Shown piece by piece: positions 6,888 to 16,308 of a stretch of 58,490 bases of DNA (position 1 is its first letter; the number at the start of each line of letters is the position of its first letter). The notes beneath the pieces were generated by a model that searched no databases, was not told where the DNA came from, and was given only the letters and a program-made list of their open reading frames with translations. Made by a program: the position numbers and the translations under genes. Source of the DNA: CAWEPK01 sp049521495 (GTDB taxonomy: Bacteria > Desulfobacterota > Syntrophorhabdia > Syntrophorhabdales > WCHB1-27); assembly GCA_049521495.1 (NCBI GenBank), contig JBEKOT010000003.1, forward strand, positions 1-58,490. The letters are read 5' to 3'.

Positions 6888-8936
6888 ATGGCGAGAGAGG
6901 TCGAACGGGTGATCACGGATTGCACGCTGTGCTACCACAGCTGCGGGACCGTAGTCACCGTGGAGGGCGGGAGGGCGGTAAAGGTCGAAGGGCTCGAATC
7001 GCACCCTCTGAACAAGGGGAAACTATGCCCCAAAGGCGAAGCAGTCCTCGACCACGTGTACAACCCGGAACGGCTGATGCATCCGCTGAAGAAGACGAGC
7101 CGCGGGTGGAAGCGGATAAGCTGGGAACGGGCGCTCGCAGAGATTGCCGGGAAGCTGATCCGCCTCAGGGACGCGTTCGGCCCGAGCGTGTTGGGGGTCT
7201 TCAGCGGTTCCATCGGCGTCGAGAATCTCGAGATGGCCGGCCTGACCCAGAGGTTCAAGGCGGCCTTCGGGTCACCGAACTTTTTCTCCGTGGAGAGCGT
7301 CTGCTACCGCATGCGCATCCGCACGCGCCAGATCACCTTCGGAAAATATCCGACGGAGGAGCTCGACTCGAACCTCTATGTCCTGTGGGGACATAATCCC
7401 GAGCAATCCGATTTCCCTCTCCAACTGGCGCTCGAGGAAAACCTGAAGAAAGGGGCAAAGCTCGTCGTCATCGACCCGAAGCGGATAGGCCTGGCCGACC
7501 GGGCAGACCTCTATTTGCGCATCCGACCGGGCACCGACGGGGCCCTTGCCCTGGCCGTCATCAACGTTATCCTGGCCGACCGGCTTTACGACCGGCCCTT
7601 CATCGAGAAATACACGACGGGCTTCGACAGGCTCGAGGACCATGTCCGGGGCTTCACTCCAGAATGGGCCGAAAAGATTACGTGGGTGGCAGCCGAAGAC
7701 ATCCGGCGGCTTGCGAGGCTCTATGCGACCACAAAAGGCGCGAGCATCTACCAGGGAACGTGTACTCAGGACCAGACGGCAAACGGGACGCAGAATAGCC
7801 GTGCCTTTGCCGTCCTCCAGATAATAACGGGCAATATCAATAATCCGGGCGGCTGGGTCATAAGCCCCAGACTTGCGCTGGGCAACGTGGGCTTGAGTGT
7901 CGAGGGAGAGCCTCTCGGGGCCGACAGGTACCCCCTTTTCTACGAGGTGTGGGGCAGAAAGAGCCCCTACGGAGTCGTCACGTGCGTCCCGGAAAGCATC
8001 CCGGACAAGATAAAGGCCTTCGTCGTAGTCGGCGGCAATCCTCTCCTATCGATGGCCGATTCGAACGCTTTCCGGGAGGCCTTCAAGAGGCTCGAGCTCC
8101 TCGTCGTTCACGACCTTTTCATGACGGAGACGGGCAAGCTGGCCCATTATGTGCTTCCTGCCGTCTCCCATCTGGAAAAATGGGGCGTGGCTTACAGCTA
8201 CAACGTATGCCACTGCATACCCTTTCTCATGCTCAGGAAGAAGGCAATCGAGCCTATCGGCGAGGGCTGGTCGGAGTGGAAGCTCTATACCGAGCTCGCC
8301 AGGAAGCTCGGCATGGGAGACAAATTCCCCTGGAAATCCGAAGAAGAACTTGTCGCCTTCGAGCTCCAGCCCTCCGGCCTTACCTTCGATTACCTGCTAG
8401 GCGAGAAGCCCGAGGGGGATTACTACCAGAAGAAGCAGTACGGCATGAAAGAGGGGCGCTTTTCGACGCCTACGAAGAAGATCGAAATTTACAGCGAGGC
8501 ACTAGGACATATAGGTTTCGATCCCCTTCCCGTCTACCTGGAACCCGACCGCAGCCCCCTGGGGTCGCCCGAGCTTCTTCAGAGGTATCCTCTTATACTT
8601 TCCACGGGCAACAGGAACCTTTACTATACCCACGGGCAGTTCAGGGGGATCGGCCGCCTCAAGGAGAAAAACCCGGAGCCCTGCGCCGAGCTCGGACCCG
8701 AAACTGCGCGCCGCTACAGCATAGGGAACGGGGACAGCATCGTCATAGAGACGAATCGCGGCGCCGTGAGGATGAAAGCCCGCGTCGACGAGCGCATAGC
8801 GGAGGGCGTGGTGCTGGTCCCCCATGGGTGGCCCGGCGAGGCAAACGCCAACCTTCTGACGGATACTATGTGTCGCGAGCCGATTATGGGCTATCCGCAA
8901 GTAAAGTCGCTTCTGTGCGCGGTGAAAAAGGCGTAA
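6888..8936 (+). CDS. Cytoplasmic molybdopterin oxidoreductase, catalytic subunit
   Basis: 682 residues. The N-terminus has the 4Fe-4S motif CTLCYHSCG with the fourth Cys in KLCPKGEA, followed by the molybdopterin bis(guanine dinucleotide) domains of the DMSO reductase superfamily. The probable Mo ligand is the Cys of SVESVCYRMR. Other anchors are LYVLWGHNPEQS, KLVVIDPKR, IYQGTCTQDQTANG and the C-terminal molydop-binding domain (GNGDSIVIETNRGAVRMKA). There is no Tat or Sec signal and no adjacent ferredoxin or membrane subunit, so it acts in the cytoplasm. The substrate cannot be named; formate, sulfur compounds and hydration or hydroxylation chemistry all occur in this branch. The gene ends 36 bases from the convergent endonuclease Q gene. 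Confidence 0.85.
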   Translation: MAREVERVITDCTLCYHSCGTVVTVEGGRAVKVEGLESHPLNKGKLCPKGEAVLDHVYNPERLMHPLKKTSRGWKRISWERALAEIAGKLIRLRDAFGPSVLGVFSGSIGVENLEMAGLTQRFKAAFGSPNFFSVESVCYRMRIRTRQITFGKYPTEELDSNLYVLWGHNPEQSDFPLQLALEENLKKGAKLVVIDPKRIGLADRADLYLRIRPGTDGALALAVINVILADRLYDRPFIEKYTTGFDRLEDHVRGFTPEWAEKITWVAAEDIRRLARLYATTKGASIYQGTCTQDQTANGTQNSRAFAVLQIITGNINNPGGWVISPRLALGNVGLSVEGEPLGADRYPLFYEVWGRKSPYGVVTCVPESIPDKIKAFVVVGGNPLLSMADSNAFREAFKRLELLVVHDLFMTETGKLAHYVLPAVSHLEKWGVAYSYNVCHCIPFLMLRKKAIEPIGEGWSEWKLYTELARKLGMGDKFPWKSEEELVAFELQPSGLTFDYLLGEKPEGDYYQKKQYGMKEGRFSTPTKKIEIYSEALGHIGFDPLPVYLEPDRSPLGSPELLQRYPLILSTGNRNLYYTHGQFRGIGRLKEKNPEPCAELGPETARRYSIGNGDSIVIETNRGAVRMKARVDERIAEGVVLVPHGWPGEANANLLTDTMCREPIMGYPQVKSLLCAVKKA

Positions 8937-8971
8937 AAAGGGCTGCACGAATATCGGCGGCCGCGCAGCCT

Positions 8972-10201
8972 CTACAAGATTCGTATGCGGCCGTACTCCC
9001 CGTCGTACCCTGGTGCTATAAGGACCTTGCCCTGTCGCATCCTGCCTATCGCTTCCGCCAAGAGGGGCGTCGCGGCGCTTGCAATATCGCCAAGGGGCGT
9101 CTCCAGGAGTATTCTCAGCTCGCTTCCCAGGATTGAAAGGAGCTTCGAATAGGCGTCCCTAACGGCCCTGGCGGCCGCACCCGCACCCGTCACCTCCGAG
9201 AGTACCTCTGAAAGGGGGACCAGCGACCGGTACCCTTGGGCAGAGGCGGGCCTTTCGCCCGGGGCTCTGTCGGCCAGAAGCTCGACCCTGTGGGCGACGC
9301 CTATGGTAAGCCTTCTGCCGCAGGCCGGACATCGGTAGTTTAGGCCGATGGTCTCCGCCGGCGAGAACCGGACACCGCACTTCCGGTGCCCGTCATAGTG
9401 GTACTTCCCTTCTTCCGGGAAGAACTCTATAGTGCTCAGGGTGTGCCGACTCTCGATGACGGCCTCTCGCATTGCGCCGTAGGAGATGTCCGGAGCAAAA
9501 ACAGTTGCCTCCCTGCCCAATTTCGCCGGCGAATGGGCGTCAGAATTAGAGATAAGGGCGATGTCGTCAAGGGCGCTGAGACGCCAGTTCATTGGAGGGT
9601 CCGAGGAAAGGCCGGTCTCGATCGCGCGGACGTGCCGCGAAAGGTCGCCAAAACACTCTTCCAGCGAGTCGAACCCGGAGGCCGCTCCGAATAAGGAGAA
9701 ATGGGGTGTCCAAGCGTGGGCCGGGACGAAGAGGGCCTCCGGCGAGATGTCGAGGGTCATGCGGAGGAGGTCCGCAGCGTCGAGTTTCAGGATGGGCCTC
9801 CCGTCGGAAGCGATACTGCCTATCTTCGACAGGACAGAGGCAAGCCCGGCCGCTGATTCCATGTCCGGGAAGAAGACGAGGCAATGGACCTTTCGCGTCC
9901 TGCCGTACTTTCGGTAGACACAGCTTATCTCGGCGGAAAGAAGGAAAAAGACCTCCGACCTGCACGGTCCGGGCACGGCCTCGGTCTGGCGGTAGGCGCG
10001 CCTGAGCTGAAAGAGGCCGTTGCCGGCCGGCTCCAGCTTCCCGGCCAGCTCTGCGAACCACGCCGGGTGGGTGAAATCGCCCGTCCCCACGACCGTGATG
10101 CCCTTTAGCTGGGCCCATTTCCAGATGTTCTCCGGCGCCATGTCCGCGCTCGTGGCGATGGAATAGCGCGAGTGAATATGGAGGTCGGCTATAAAAGACA
10201 T
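8972..10201 (-). CDS. Endonuclease Q-like PHP-domain DNA repair nuclease
   Basis: 409 residues. The N-terminal PHP domain is clear (DLHIHSRYSIATS, VGTGDFTHP, KVHCLVFFPD, SNSDAHSPAKLG), and a C-terminal zinc-type motif (KCGVRF, YRCPACGRRLTIGVAHRVELLADR region, near residues 275-310) identifies the TIGR00375/EndoQ family. Characterised EndoQ enzymes nick DNA 5' of deaminated bases such as hypoxanthine and uracil. The family is best known from Thermococcales and a few bacteria, so activity here is inferred from family. TATAAT on the minus strand (10208-10213) ends only 4 bases before the ATG, suggesting a nearly leaderless message. Confidence 0.8.
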   Translation of the reverse strand: MSFIADLHIHSRYSIATSADMAPENIWKWAQLKGITVVGTGDFTHPAWFAELAGKLEPAGNGLFQLRRAYRQTEAVPGPCRSEVFFLLSAEISCVYRKYGRTRKVHCLVFFPDMESAAGLASVLSKIGSIASDGRPILKLDAADLLRMTLDISPEALFVPAHAWTPHFSLFGAASGFDSLEECFGDLSRHVRAIETGLSSDPPMNWRLSALDDIALISNSDAHSPAKLGREATVFAPDISYGAMREAVIESRHTLSTIEFFPEEGKYHYDGHRKCGVRFSPAETIGLNYRCPACGRRLTIGVAHRVELLADRAPGERPASAQGYRSLVPLSEVLSEVTGAGAAARAVRDAYSKLLSILGSELRILLETPLGDIASAATPLLAEAIGRMRQGKVLIAPGYDGEYGRIRIL

Positions 10202-10433
10202 TACGGATTATAACATGTTTAGTCGGGCCCGGCTCTTTTCGCGCCTGATGTGCTCTACCGCCGCGGGTACCCAGTTTGGGCGGCGTAGGGCCGTTCATGC
10301 AGTATAGCGTCTCTGGCCGCAATTCCCGTGTCCGCCCATGCATCCCGATCCGCCGGCCCAAAAACATGTGGCGGTGCGAGGCTGGGACTGGTAGACTCTC
10401 AAGGGCTGATAAAGTTTTCTAAAGGAGGTCTAG

Positions 10434-11696
10434 ATGGGCGAGACAGGGACGACCGTCATAAGCTGCCCCCACTGCGGCAGGGACATAGCCCTCGACCAGG
10501 CCCTTTCCCAGCGGATCAGGCAGGAACTCCAGGGGCAGATCGACGCCGAGCTTGCCGGCAGGAAGCAGGCGCTGGCGCAGGCCGAGGCGAGGCTCGGGGA
10601 AGAGAGGCTTAAGCTTGATCGGCGCGAGAAAGGCATGGAGACGGAACTTGCCAGGCGGTTGACGGAAGAGCGGGTCAAGCTTGGCGCAGAATTAAAAAAG
10701 GAGATCGAGGAAAGGAACACCCTTGATATGACAATGCTTAGGGAGCAGCTTGAGGACAAGGAGAAAAAGATAGCCCTCTTCCGCGAATCCGAGCTGAGGC
10801 TCCGAAAAGAGAAGGCGGAGCTTGAGGAGGCCAAGGAGGGTCTGCGGCTGGAAGTGGCCAGACAGATAGACGAGGAGAGGAAGAAGATCCGGGGAGAGAC
10901 GGAAAAGAGGCTTGCCGAGCAGTACCGGCTGAGAGAAGCGGATAAGGACAAGGTGATCGAGGACCTGAAACGGCAGGCGGAGGACTTGAGGAGGAAGGCT
11001 GAAGCAGGCTCCCAGCAGCTTCAGGGGGAGGTGGCCGAGCTGTCCCTGGAGGAGGTGCTGGCCGCCTCTTTCCCAACGGATTCCATAGAGGAGGTGCCGA
11101 AGGGAGTTCGGGGGGCCGACGTTATCCAGAGGGTGTGCGGTCCTATGGGCCAGCCATGCGGCACGCTCATATGGGAATCGAAGAGGACCAAGGCCTGGAA
11201 CGACGGATGGATCGACAAGCTCAAGGAAGACCAGAGGGAGCTAAGGGCAGAGATTGCCGTCCTTGTCTCCAGCGTCCTCCCGAGAGGCGTGAGGGGCTTC
11301 GACCGCATCGAAGGGGTTTGGGTGTGCGAGCACGTCCTCGCGTCGTGCCTTGCCCGGGCGCTGCGGTCGGGGCTCATAGAGATAGCCGCTGCGAAACTGT
11401 CCGTTACGGGCAAGAACGAGAAGATGGAAGTGCTCTACGAGTACCTTTCGGGCCCTGCCTTCAGGCAGCAGGTCCAGGCGGTCGTCGAGGCTTTCGGAAC
11501 CATGCAGAAGGACTTGAACTTCGAAAAAAGGGCAATGGAGAAGATCTGGGCAAAGCGGGAAAAACAGATCGAAAGGGTTGTAAAGAACGTAAGCAGGATG
11601 TACGGCAGCATGGAGGGCATCATCGGCCAGTCCATGCCGGAGATCGACCTGTTCGAGCTGAAGGCGCTCTCCGAAGGGGAGGACGCCGAAGGATGA
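10434..11696 (+). CDS. DUF2130 protein: coiled coil plus predicted PD-(D/E)XK nuclease domain
   Basis: 420 residues, ATG with AAGGAGGT 5 bases upstream. Residues 11-14 (CPHC) are a half zinc ribbon. Residues 25-200 are a charged coiled coil. From about 200 the DUF2130 domain carries a restriction-endonuclease-like signature: E in LSLEEVL, D229 in GADVIQRV and E248-S-K250 in IWESKRTK. DUF2130 proteins are uncharacterised; the metal-binding pattern predicts DNA cleavage. The gene stands alone between two divergent or convergent neighbours with no restriction or modification genes nearby, so repair or defence roles are both open. Confidence 0.8.
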   Translation: MGETGTTVISCPHCGRDIALDQALSQRIRQELQGQIDAELAGRKQALAQAEARLGEERLKLDRREKGMETELARRLTEERVKLGAELKKEIEERNTLDMTMLREQLEDKEKKIALFRESELRLRKEKAELEEAKEGLRLEVARQIDEERKKIRGETEKRLAEQYRLREADKDKVIEDLKRQAEDLRRKAEAGSQQLQGEVAELSLEEVLAASFPTDSIEEVPKGVRGADVIQRVCGPMGQPCGTLIWESKRTKAWNDGWIDKLKEDQRELRAEIAVLVSSVLPRGVRGFDRIEGVWVCEHVLASCLARALRSGLIEIAAAKLSVTGKNEKMEVLYEYLSGPAFRQQVQAVVEAFGTMQKDLNFEKRAMEKIWAKREKQIERVVKNVSRMYGSMEGIIGQSMPEIDLFELKALSEGEDAEG

Positions 11697-11708
11697 CGGA
11701 AGGGGCTT

Positions 11709-12350
11709 TTAGTTCGATAGGTGGTATACCAGGTTGTCGAGGGCCGACGTGAAGAAAACGTTTCTTAACACGACGTGCGGCGGTACCCGTATCTGGGTCG
11801 GGGCGAAGTTCATGATTCCCCTCACGTCCGCTTCGACGAAGAGGTCCGCCACTTTCTGCGCCTCCGAGGGCGGCGTCGTTATGAGGCCTATCTCCACCTT
11901 CCTTGCCTGCACCACTTCTTTCAGCTTATCGATGTGCAGGATCTCTATAGGCTTTCCTATCTTTTCCGATATGTGCCCTATCACTTTCACAGGCTCCTGG
12001 TCGAAGGCGGCGACGATCTTGTAGCTTTGCTTCAAGAAGTCCTTGTACATGAGGAGGGCGCTCCCCACGTTCCCGATCCCGACGACTGCAATTCTCCACT
12101 CGCGATTGGTCCCCAGGATCTCCCTTATATGAAATTTCAGCTCCTTCACGCCGTAACCCATGCCCCTTATGCCGAATTCGCCGAAGTAGGCAAAGTCCTT
12201 CCGCACCTGGGCGGCGTTGACGTTGCAGATCATAGCGATGAGCGCGCTTGACGCAACCTTCTCCCCCTTTTGTTCCAGGTCTTCGAGGCACTTCATGTAA
12301 TTCGAGAGCCTTCTTACCGTTGCCTCCGGTATTTTCGCGTATTTTGGCAT
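11709..12350 (-). CDS. rex: Redox-sensing transcriptional repressor Rex
   Basis: 213 residues, ATG at 12350. An N-terminal winged helix (IPEATVRRLSNYMKCLEDL, NVNAAQVRKDFAYFGEFG) is followed by a Rossmann domain with the NAD-binding loop VVGIGNVGSALL and the C-terminal helix that swaps between subunits. Rex senses the NADH/NAD+ ratio and represses fermentative, hydrogenase and respiratory genes when NADH is low. I see no convincing Rex operator (TTGTGAA-type dyad) in the window. The gene follows dapB on the same strand 114 bases away, with its own AT-rich upstream region containing TATAAT at 12371-12376. Confidence 0.95.
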   Translation of the reverse strand: MPKYAKIPEATVRRLSNYMKCLEDLEQKGEKVASSALIAMICNVNAAQVRKDFAYFGEFGIRGMGYGVKELKFHIREILGTNREWRIAVVGIGNVGSALLMYKDFLKQSYKIVAAFDQEPVKVIGHISEKIGKPIEILHIDKLKEVVQARKVEIGLITTPPSEAQKVADLFVEADVRGIMNFAPTQIRVPPHVVLRNVFFTSALDNLVYHLSN

Positions 12351-12464
12351 CTTCTCACCAAAAGATCATTATTATAAGTACCTGAGCTAATAATATAGAC
12401 GCAAGAGAAAAATTTATCAAGCTAAAAGGAAATCGGCCGGGCGCCCTTCACACCCGGCGCGCCG

Positions 12465-13259
12465 TCATAGACCGAGGACGTCGGTCATGTCATAGATGCC
12501 GTCGTCTTTCTGGCCTACGATCCACCTGGCCGCCTCCAGCGCGCCGTGGGCGAAATTCTCCCTTGAATAGGCGCGGTGCGTAATCTCCAGGCGCTCGCCA
12601 ACCCCCGCGAAAAGCACCGTGTGCTCGCCGACTATATCGCCGGCCCGGATGCTAAGGACGCCGATCTCGTCTCTCCCTCGCTCGCCGATCATACCTTGCC
12701 TGCCCGCGACCTCGATCCACTTGCGGCCGGGGGCGGCGGCCTTCACGATATCGGAGAGCCGCGCCGCCGTACCGCTCGGCGCATCCTTCTTCCATTTATG
12801 GTGCATTTCGAGGATCTCAGCGTCGTAATCCGGGCCGAGGGCCCTGGCTGCCCTTTCAACGAGCGTGAAGAGGACGTTCACGCCGATGCTCATATTGGGA
12901 GAGACGACGGCCTTCGCCCCTGCCGTGCGCCTCATTTCGGTCACGGTAGCCGGTGATATGCCGGTAGTCCCGATGACGATCGGCCTTCGCTTCTCCGCGC
13001 TCAGGAGGAAATTCACGATCGAGGCCTCAGGATGGGTGAAATCGATGATCACGTCGCAGTCGTCGATGACGCGCGCCAGGCTGTCCTCCAGAGTAAAAGA
13101 GGCCCCGGCGACGCCGGGGACGTCGATGGTGCTGCCCACCATGGGATGGGTCGCGATCTCCAGTATATGGGTCACGACGAAGCCGGGTTCGGCGGCGGCC
13201 AGCCTGAGGATCGTGCTGCCCATGCGTCCGCAGGCGCCCGTAATGACGAGCTTTATCAT
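12465..13259 (-). CDS. dapB: 4-hydroxy-tetrahydrodipicolinate reductase
   Basis: 264 residues, close to the family length. It shows the NAD(P)-binding loop ITGACGRMGSTI, the catalytic/substrate motif EMHHKWKKDAPSGTA and IDFTHPEAS. It reduces HTPA to tetrahydrodipicolinate in the diaminopimelate/lysine pathway in the cytoplasm. It is the last gene of the lysA-dapF-dapA-dapB run, 25 bases after dapA. Confidence 0.97.
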   Translation of the reverse strand: MIKLVITGACGRMGSTILRLAAAEPGFVVTHILEIATHPMVGSTIDVPGVAGASFTLEDSLARVIDDCDVIIDFTHPEASIVNFLLSAEKRRPIVIGTTGISPATVTEMRRTAGAKAVVSPNMSIGVNVLFTLVERAARALGPDYDAEILEMHHKWKKDAPSGTAARLSDIVKAAAPGRKWIEVAGRQGMIGERGRDEIGVLSIRAGDIVGEHTVLFAGVGERLEITHRAYSRENFAHGALEAARWIVGQKDDGIYDMTDVLGL

Positions 13260-13284
13260 CGGCCGTCCCCTTTCACCGTGGCTT

Positions 13285-14172
13285 CTATTCCCTTCGAAGG
13301 AGGCCCGAATTCCTGAGCACTCCCTTGAGGAAGTCGCTGCTTCCTGCGGACAGATTGCAAAGAGGCAGGCGGACCTCCTTCTCGATCATGCCCATGTGGT
13401 AGAGCGCCTCCTTGACCGGTACCGGGTTCGTCTCGATAAACATCGCCTGGAAAAAAGGCGTAAGCCCGAGGTGCAGTTCCAGGGCCTTTTTATGATCCTT
13501 CTCGTCCAGGAAAGCCTGTTCCAGCGCCTTGACTCGCCCGGGCAGTATGTTCGAGACGACGGAGATTACGCCTACGGCTCCGACGGACATCATGGGCAGG
13601 AACAGGTTGTCGTCCCCTGAGAGTATGGGGAACTTGCCGCCCGTGAGCCTCGCTATGTCGGCCGCCTGCTGCACGGAGCCGGAGGCCTCCTTGATAGCCG
13701 CAATGCCCGGTATCCGGGCAAGCCGCGCCACGAGATCGGGCTGCATGTTGACGCCCGTTCTCCCCGGTATGTTATAGAGGACAAGGGGGATGTCCACTTC
13801 CTCGGCCACCTTCTTGAAATGGAGGTACATGCCCTCCTGAGTCGGCCTGTTGTAATAGGGAGCGACGACAAGAGCCATGGCGGCCCCCAGGCTCTTCGCG
13901 ATCTCCGTCAGCTCTACGGTCTCTTTCGTGCTGTTGGAGCCCGTGCCCGCGATAACCGTCACACCTTTGCCCGCCCATTTGACGGTAAGGTCGATGACCC
14001 TCTCGTGCTCATCGTAAGAGAGTGTAGAGGCCTCGCCTGTGGTGCCGCACGGGACGATGCCGTCTATCTCTTCCCTCACCTGAAAATCGATGAGTTCCTT
14101 CAGCGCCGCTTCGTCGATCGCGCCGTCCCTGAAAGGGGTGACCAGTGCCGTATACGTACCTCGGAGAGTCAT
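13285..14172 (-). CDS. dapA: 4-hydroxy-tetrahydrodipicolinate synthase
   Basis: 295 residues. The TIM barrel has the pyruvate-binding motif PCGTTGEASTL, the proton-relay Tyr in VLYNIPGRTG and the Schiff-base Lys in IAAIKEASG. It condenses pyruvate with aspartate semialdehyde, the committed step to diaminopimelate and lysine. Spacing to dapF upstream is 19 bases, so it is probably part of the same transcript. Confidence 0.97.
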   Translation of the reverse strand: MTLRGTYTALVTPFRDGAIDEAALKELIDFQVREEIDGIVPCGTTGEASTLSYDEHERVIDLTVKWAGKGVTVIAGTGSNSTKETVELTEIAKSLGAAMALVVAPYYNRPTQEGMYLHFKKVAEEVDIPLVLYNIPGRTGVNMQPDLVARLARIPGIAAIKEASGSVQQAADIARLTGGKFPILSGDDNLFLPMMSVGAVGVISVVSNILPGRVKALEQAFLDEKDHKKALELHLGLTPFFQAMFIETNPVPVKEALYHMGMIEKEVRLPLCNLSAGSSDFLKGVLRNSGLLRRE

Positions 14173-14191
14173 AGCGGCTCCTTCATGGCTG

Positions 14192-15007
14192 TCAATCCAA
14201 TGCCTCCGACCAGAGGGTCCCTTCGTAGATTACCCGTGCGCTGCCTTCGAGGTAAACCTCGTCGCCGACGTAGACGCGTACGGTTTCCCCGCCCCTGGTC
14301 AGGACATTCACGATCTCGCCCGTAAGCCCCTTTCTCTGCAGTATCACGCCTGCCGCGACGCACCCGGTGCCGCAGGCGTATGTCTCGCCCTCGACTCCTC
14401 GCTCGTAAGTCCTTATCCTGGCGTGCTTCCTATCGATAACCTGGACGAAGTCGACATTGGTGCCCTTCGGCGAAAATGCCTTGTGATGGCGGATCATTCT
14501 GCCCAGCTCCTCGACCGGCGCCATATCGATATGGTCCGTCAGCAACACCGCGTGGGGTACGCCGGTATCTACGCTGCTCACGAAAATTTCCTTCGTGTCG
14601 AGCCGGATCGGGTGATCGAGCTTCAGGTGAGCGGGCTTTGTGAGCTGGAGCTTGACGTTACAGTCGGGGCCCACCTCTGCCTTCACCGTGCCTGCCAGGG
14701 TGCCGAAGGCTATCCGCTCACCCGCGATCCCTTTCAGATAAGCAAATCTGGCGGCGCACCTGCCCCCGTTCCCGCACATCTCCGCTACAGAGCCGTCCGC
14801 GTTGTAGAACTGCCACGTGAAATCGAGGGTGTCTGACTTCTCGATGAGAATGAGGCCGTCGGCGCCGACCGAATGGCGCCTCCTGCAAACTTTCCTGGCA
14901 AAATCCGCCAGTTTCGGAAACATTGCGCGAACAGCGCCGTCCCTGTCGTCGATGATGATGAAATCGTTGCCGCTTGCGCTCATTTTGTAGAAATGAAGCA
15001 GACCCAT
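14192..15007 (-). CDS. dapF: Diaminopimelate epimerase
   Basis: 271 residues. The two catalytic cysteines are in MCGNGGRCAARF and YACGTGCVAAG. The enzyme converts LL- to meso-diaminopimelate for lysine and peptidoglycan. The ATG at 15007 overlaps the lysA stop (TGATG arrangement), with GAGGT 6 bases upstream; a GTG one codon earlier is possible. Translational coupling to lysA is likely. Confidence 0.97.
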   Translation of the reverse strand: MGLLHFYKMSASGNDFIIIDDRDGAVRAMFPKLADFARKVCRRRHSVGADGLILIEKSDTLDFTWQFYNADGSVAEMCGNGGRCAARFAYLKGIAGERIAFGTLAGTVKAEVGPDCNVKLQLTKPAHLKLDHPIRLDTKEIFVSSVDTGVPHAVLLTDHIDMAPVEELGRMIRHHKAFSPKGTNVDFVQVIDRKHARIRTYERGVEGETYACGTGCVAAGVILQRKGLTGEIVNVLTRGGETVRVYVGDEVYLEGSARVIYEGTLWSEALD

Positions 15008-16269
15008 CACTGCACCTCTAAGAACCCCGGAACGGTCTCACCCGCGACGAGGTCACCATACTCCTCTCTTCTTCTGATGATGAAGAACTCCTCTCCCTTG
15101 ACCAGCACCTCTGCGACCCTAGGTCTCGAATTATAGTTGGAGGACATAGAGAAACCGTAGGCGCCGGCGCCCATGACCGCGACGAGGGCGCCCGGCTCCA
15201 AAGCGGCAATCCGTCTATCCTTCGCAAAGAAATCACCCGATTCGCAGATCGGTCCCACTATATCCACCTTCAGCCCTTTCTCCTTTGTCTGCCTTACGGG
15301 CACGATCTTATGGTAGGCGCCGTAGAAGGCGGGCCGCACAAGGTCGTTCATGGCCCCATCCACAACGTAGAAGGTCTTTTCCGGCGTAGCCTTTACATAG
15401 AGCAGCTTCGTCACGAAGATGCCGGCGTTTCCGACAATTACCCTGCCGGGCTCGAGGATGAGCGTAAGGTCCATGCCGTCCAGCTCCGCCTCTATGGCCT
15501 CAGCATATTCGACGGGATGGGGCGGCAGCTCGTTCTTATAGGTAATCCCCAGGCCGCCGCCGATATCCATATATCGCAGCGCCACTCCCGAGGCCGCAAG
15601 CTCGCGGACCATCTCCTTGAGCGAGCGCACGGCATCTATAAAGGGCGGTATCTCAACGATCTGGGAGCCGATGTGCGAAGAAATGCCGACAGGGACCAGG
15701 TAGTCCGTCTTCCTAATCCAGTCGTAAAGGCGACGCGCGTCGGACCACAGCAGGCCGAACTTGTTCTTCCGCAGGCCGGTAGTGATGTAGGGATGGGTCT
15801 TCGCGTCGATCTCCGGGTTGACCCTTATCGAGACAGGCACGGCCTTGCCCATTTTTTTCCCGACGGCCTCTATGGCCCGGAGCTCGCCTTCCGACTCCAC
15901 GTTCATCATGACAATGCCCGACCGCACCGCGTAAGCGATCTCCTCGTCGGTCTTTCCGACACCCGAGAATACTATCTTCCCCGCCGGGATCGATGCCCCG
16001 AGCGCCGCATACAGCTCGCCGCCCGAGACGATGTCTGCGCCGCCGCCGAGCCGGGCGACGAGCCTGAGGAGGGCCATGCTCGTATTTGCCTTGCAGGAAT
16101 AACACGTGATGTGAGGCACCTTTTTGAAGGCGCGGTCGAAAACGAGGAAGTGGCGCTCCAGTGTGGCGTAGCTGTAAACGTAAAAAGGTGTGCCGACCTC
16201 GGCCGCGATCCTTTCGACGGGGATGTCCTCTGCGTGGAGCAGCCCGCTCCTGTATGTGAAATCGTTCAT
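15007..16269 (-). CDS. lysA: Diaminopimelate decarboxylase
   Basis: 420 residues. It is a PLP-dependent alanine-racemase-fold enzyme with the cofactor Lys in CYSCKANTSMALL, the phosphate-binding glycines in DIGGGLGITY, and the C-terminal motif GPICESGDFF. It decarboxylates meso-diaminopimelate to lysine. It is the first gene of the lysine operon, read from the promoter at 16309-16337. Confidence 0.97.
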   Translation of the reverse strand: MNDFTYRSGLLHAEDIPVERIAAEVGTPFYVYSYATLERHFLVFDRAFKKVPHITCYSCKANTSMALLRLVARLGGGADIVSGGELYAALGASIPAGKIVFSGVGKTDEEIAYAVRSGIVMMNVESEGELRAIEAVGKKMGKAVPVSIRVNPEIDAKTHPYITTGLRKNKFGLLWSDARRLYDWIRKTDYLVPVGISSHIGSQIVEIPPFIDAVRSLKEMVRELAASGVALRYMDIGGGLGITYKNELPPHPVEYAEAIEAELDGMDLTLILEPGRVIVGNAGIFVTKLLYVKATPEKTFYVVDGAMNDLVRPAFYGAYHKIVPVRQTKEKGLKVDIVGPICESGDFFAKDRRIAALEPGALVAVMGAGAYGFSMSSNYNSRPRVAEVLVKGEEFFIIRRREEYGDLVAGETVPGFLEVQ

Positions 16270-16308
16270 ACGTTCCCTAACCCTCAGACGAATCTAACGG
16301 AAGAATGT

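Noticed and set aside
12351..12464. Rex operator upstream of rex
   Set aside because: The AT-rich sequence has a -10-like TATAAT but no TTGTGAA/TTCACAA dyad.
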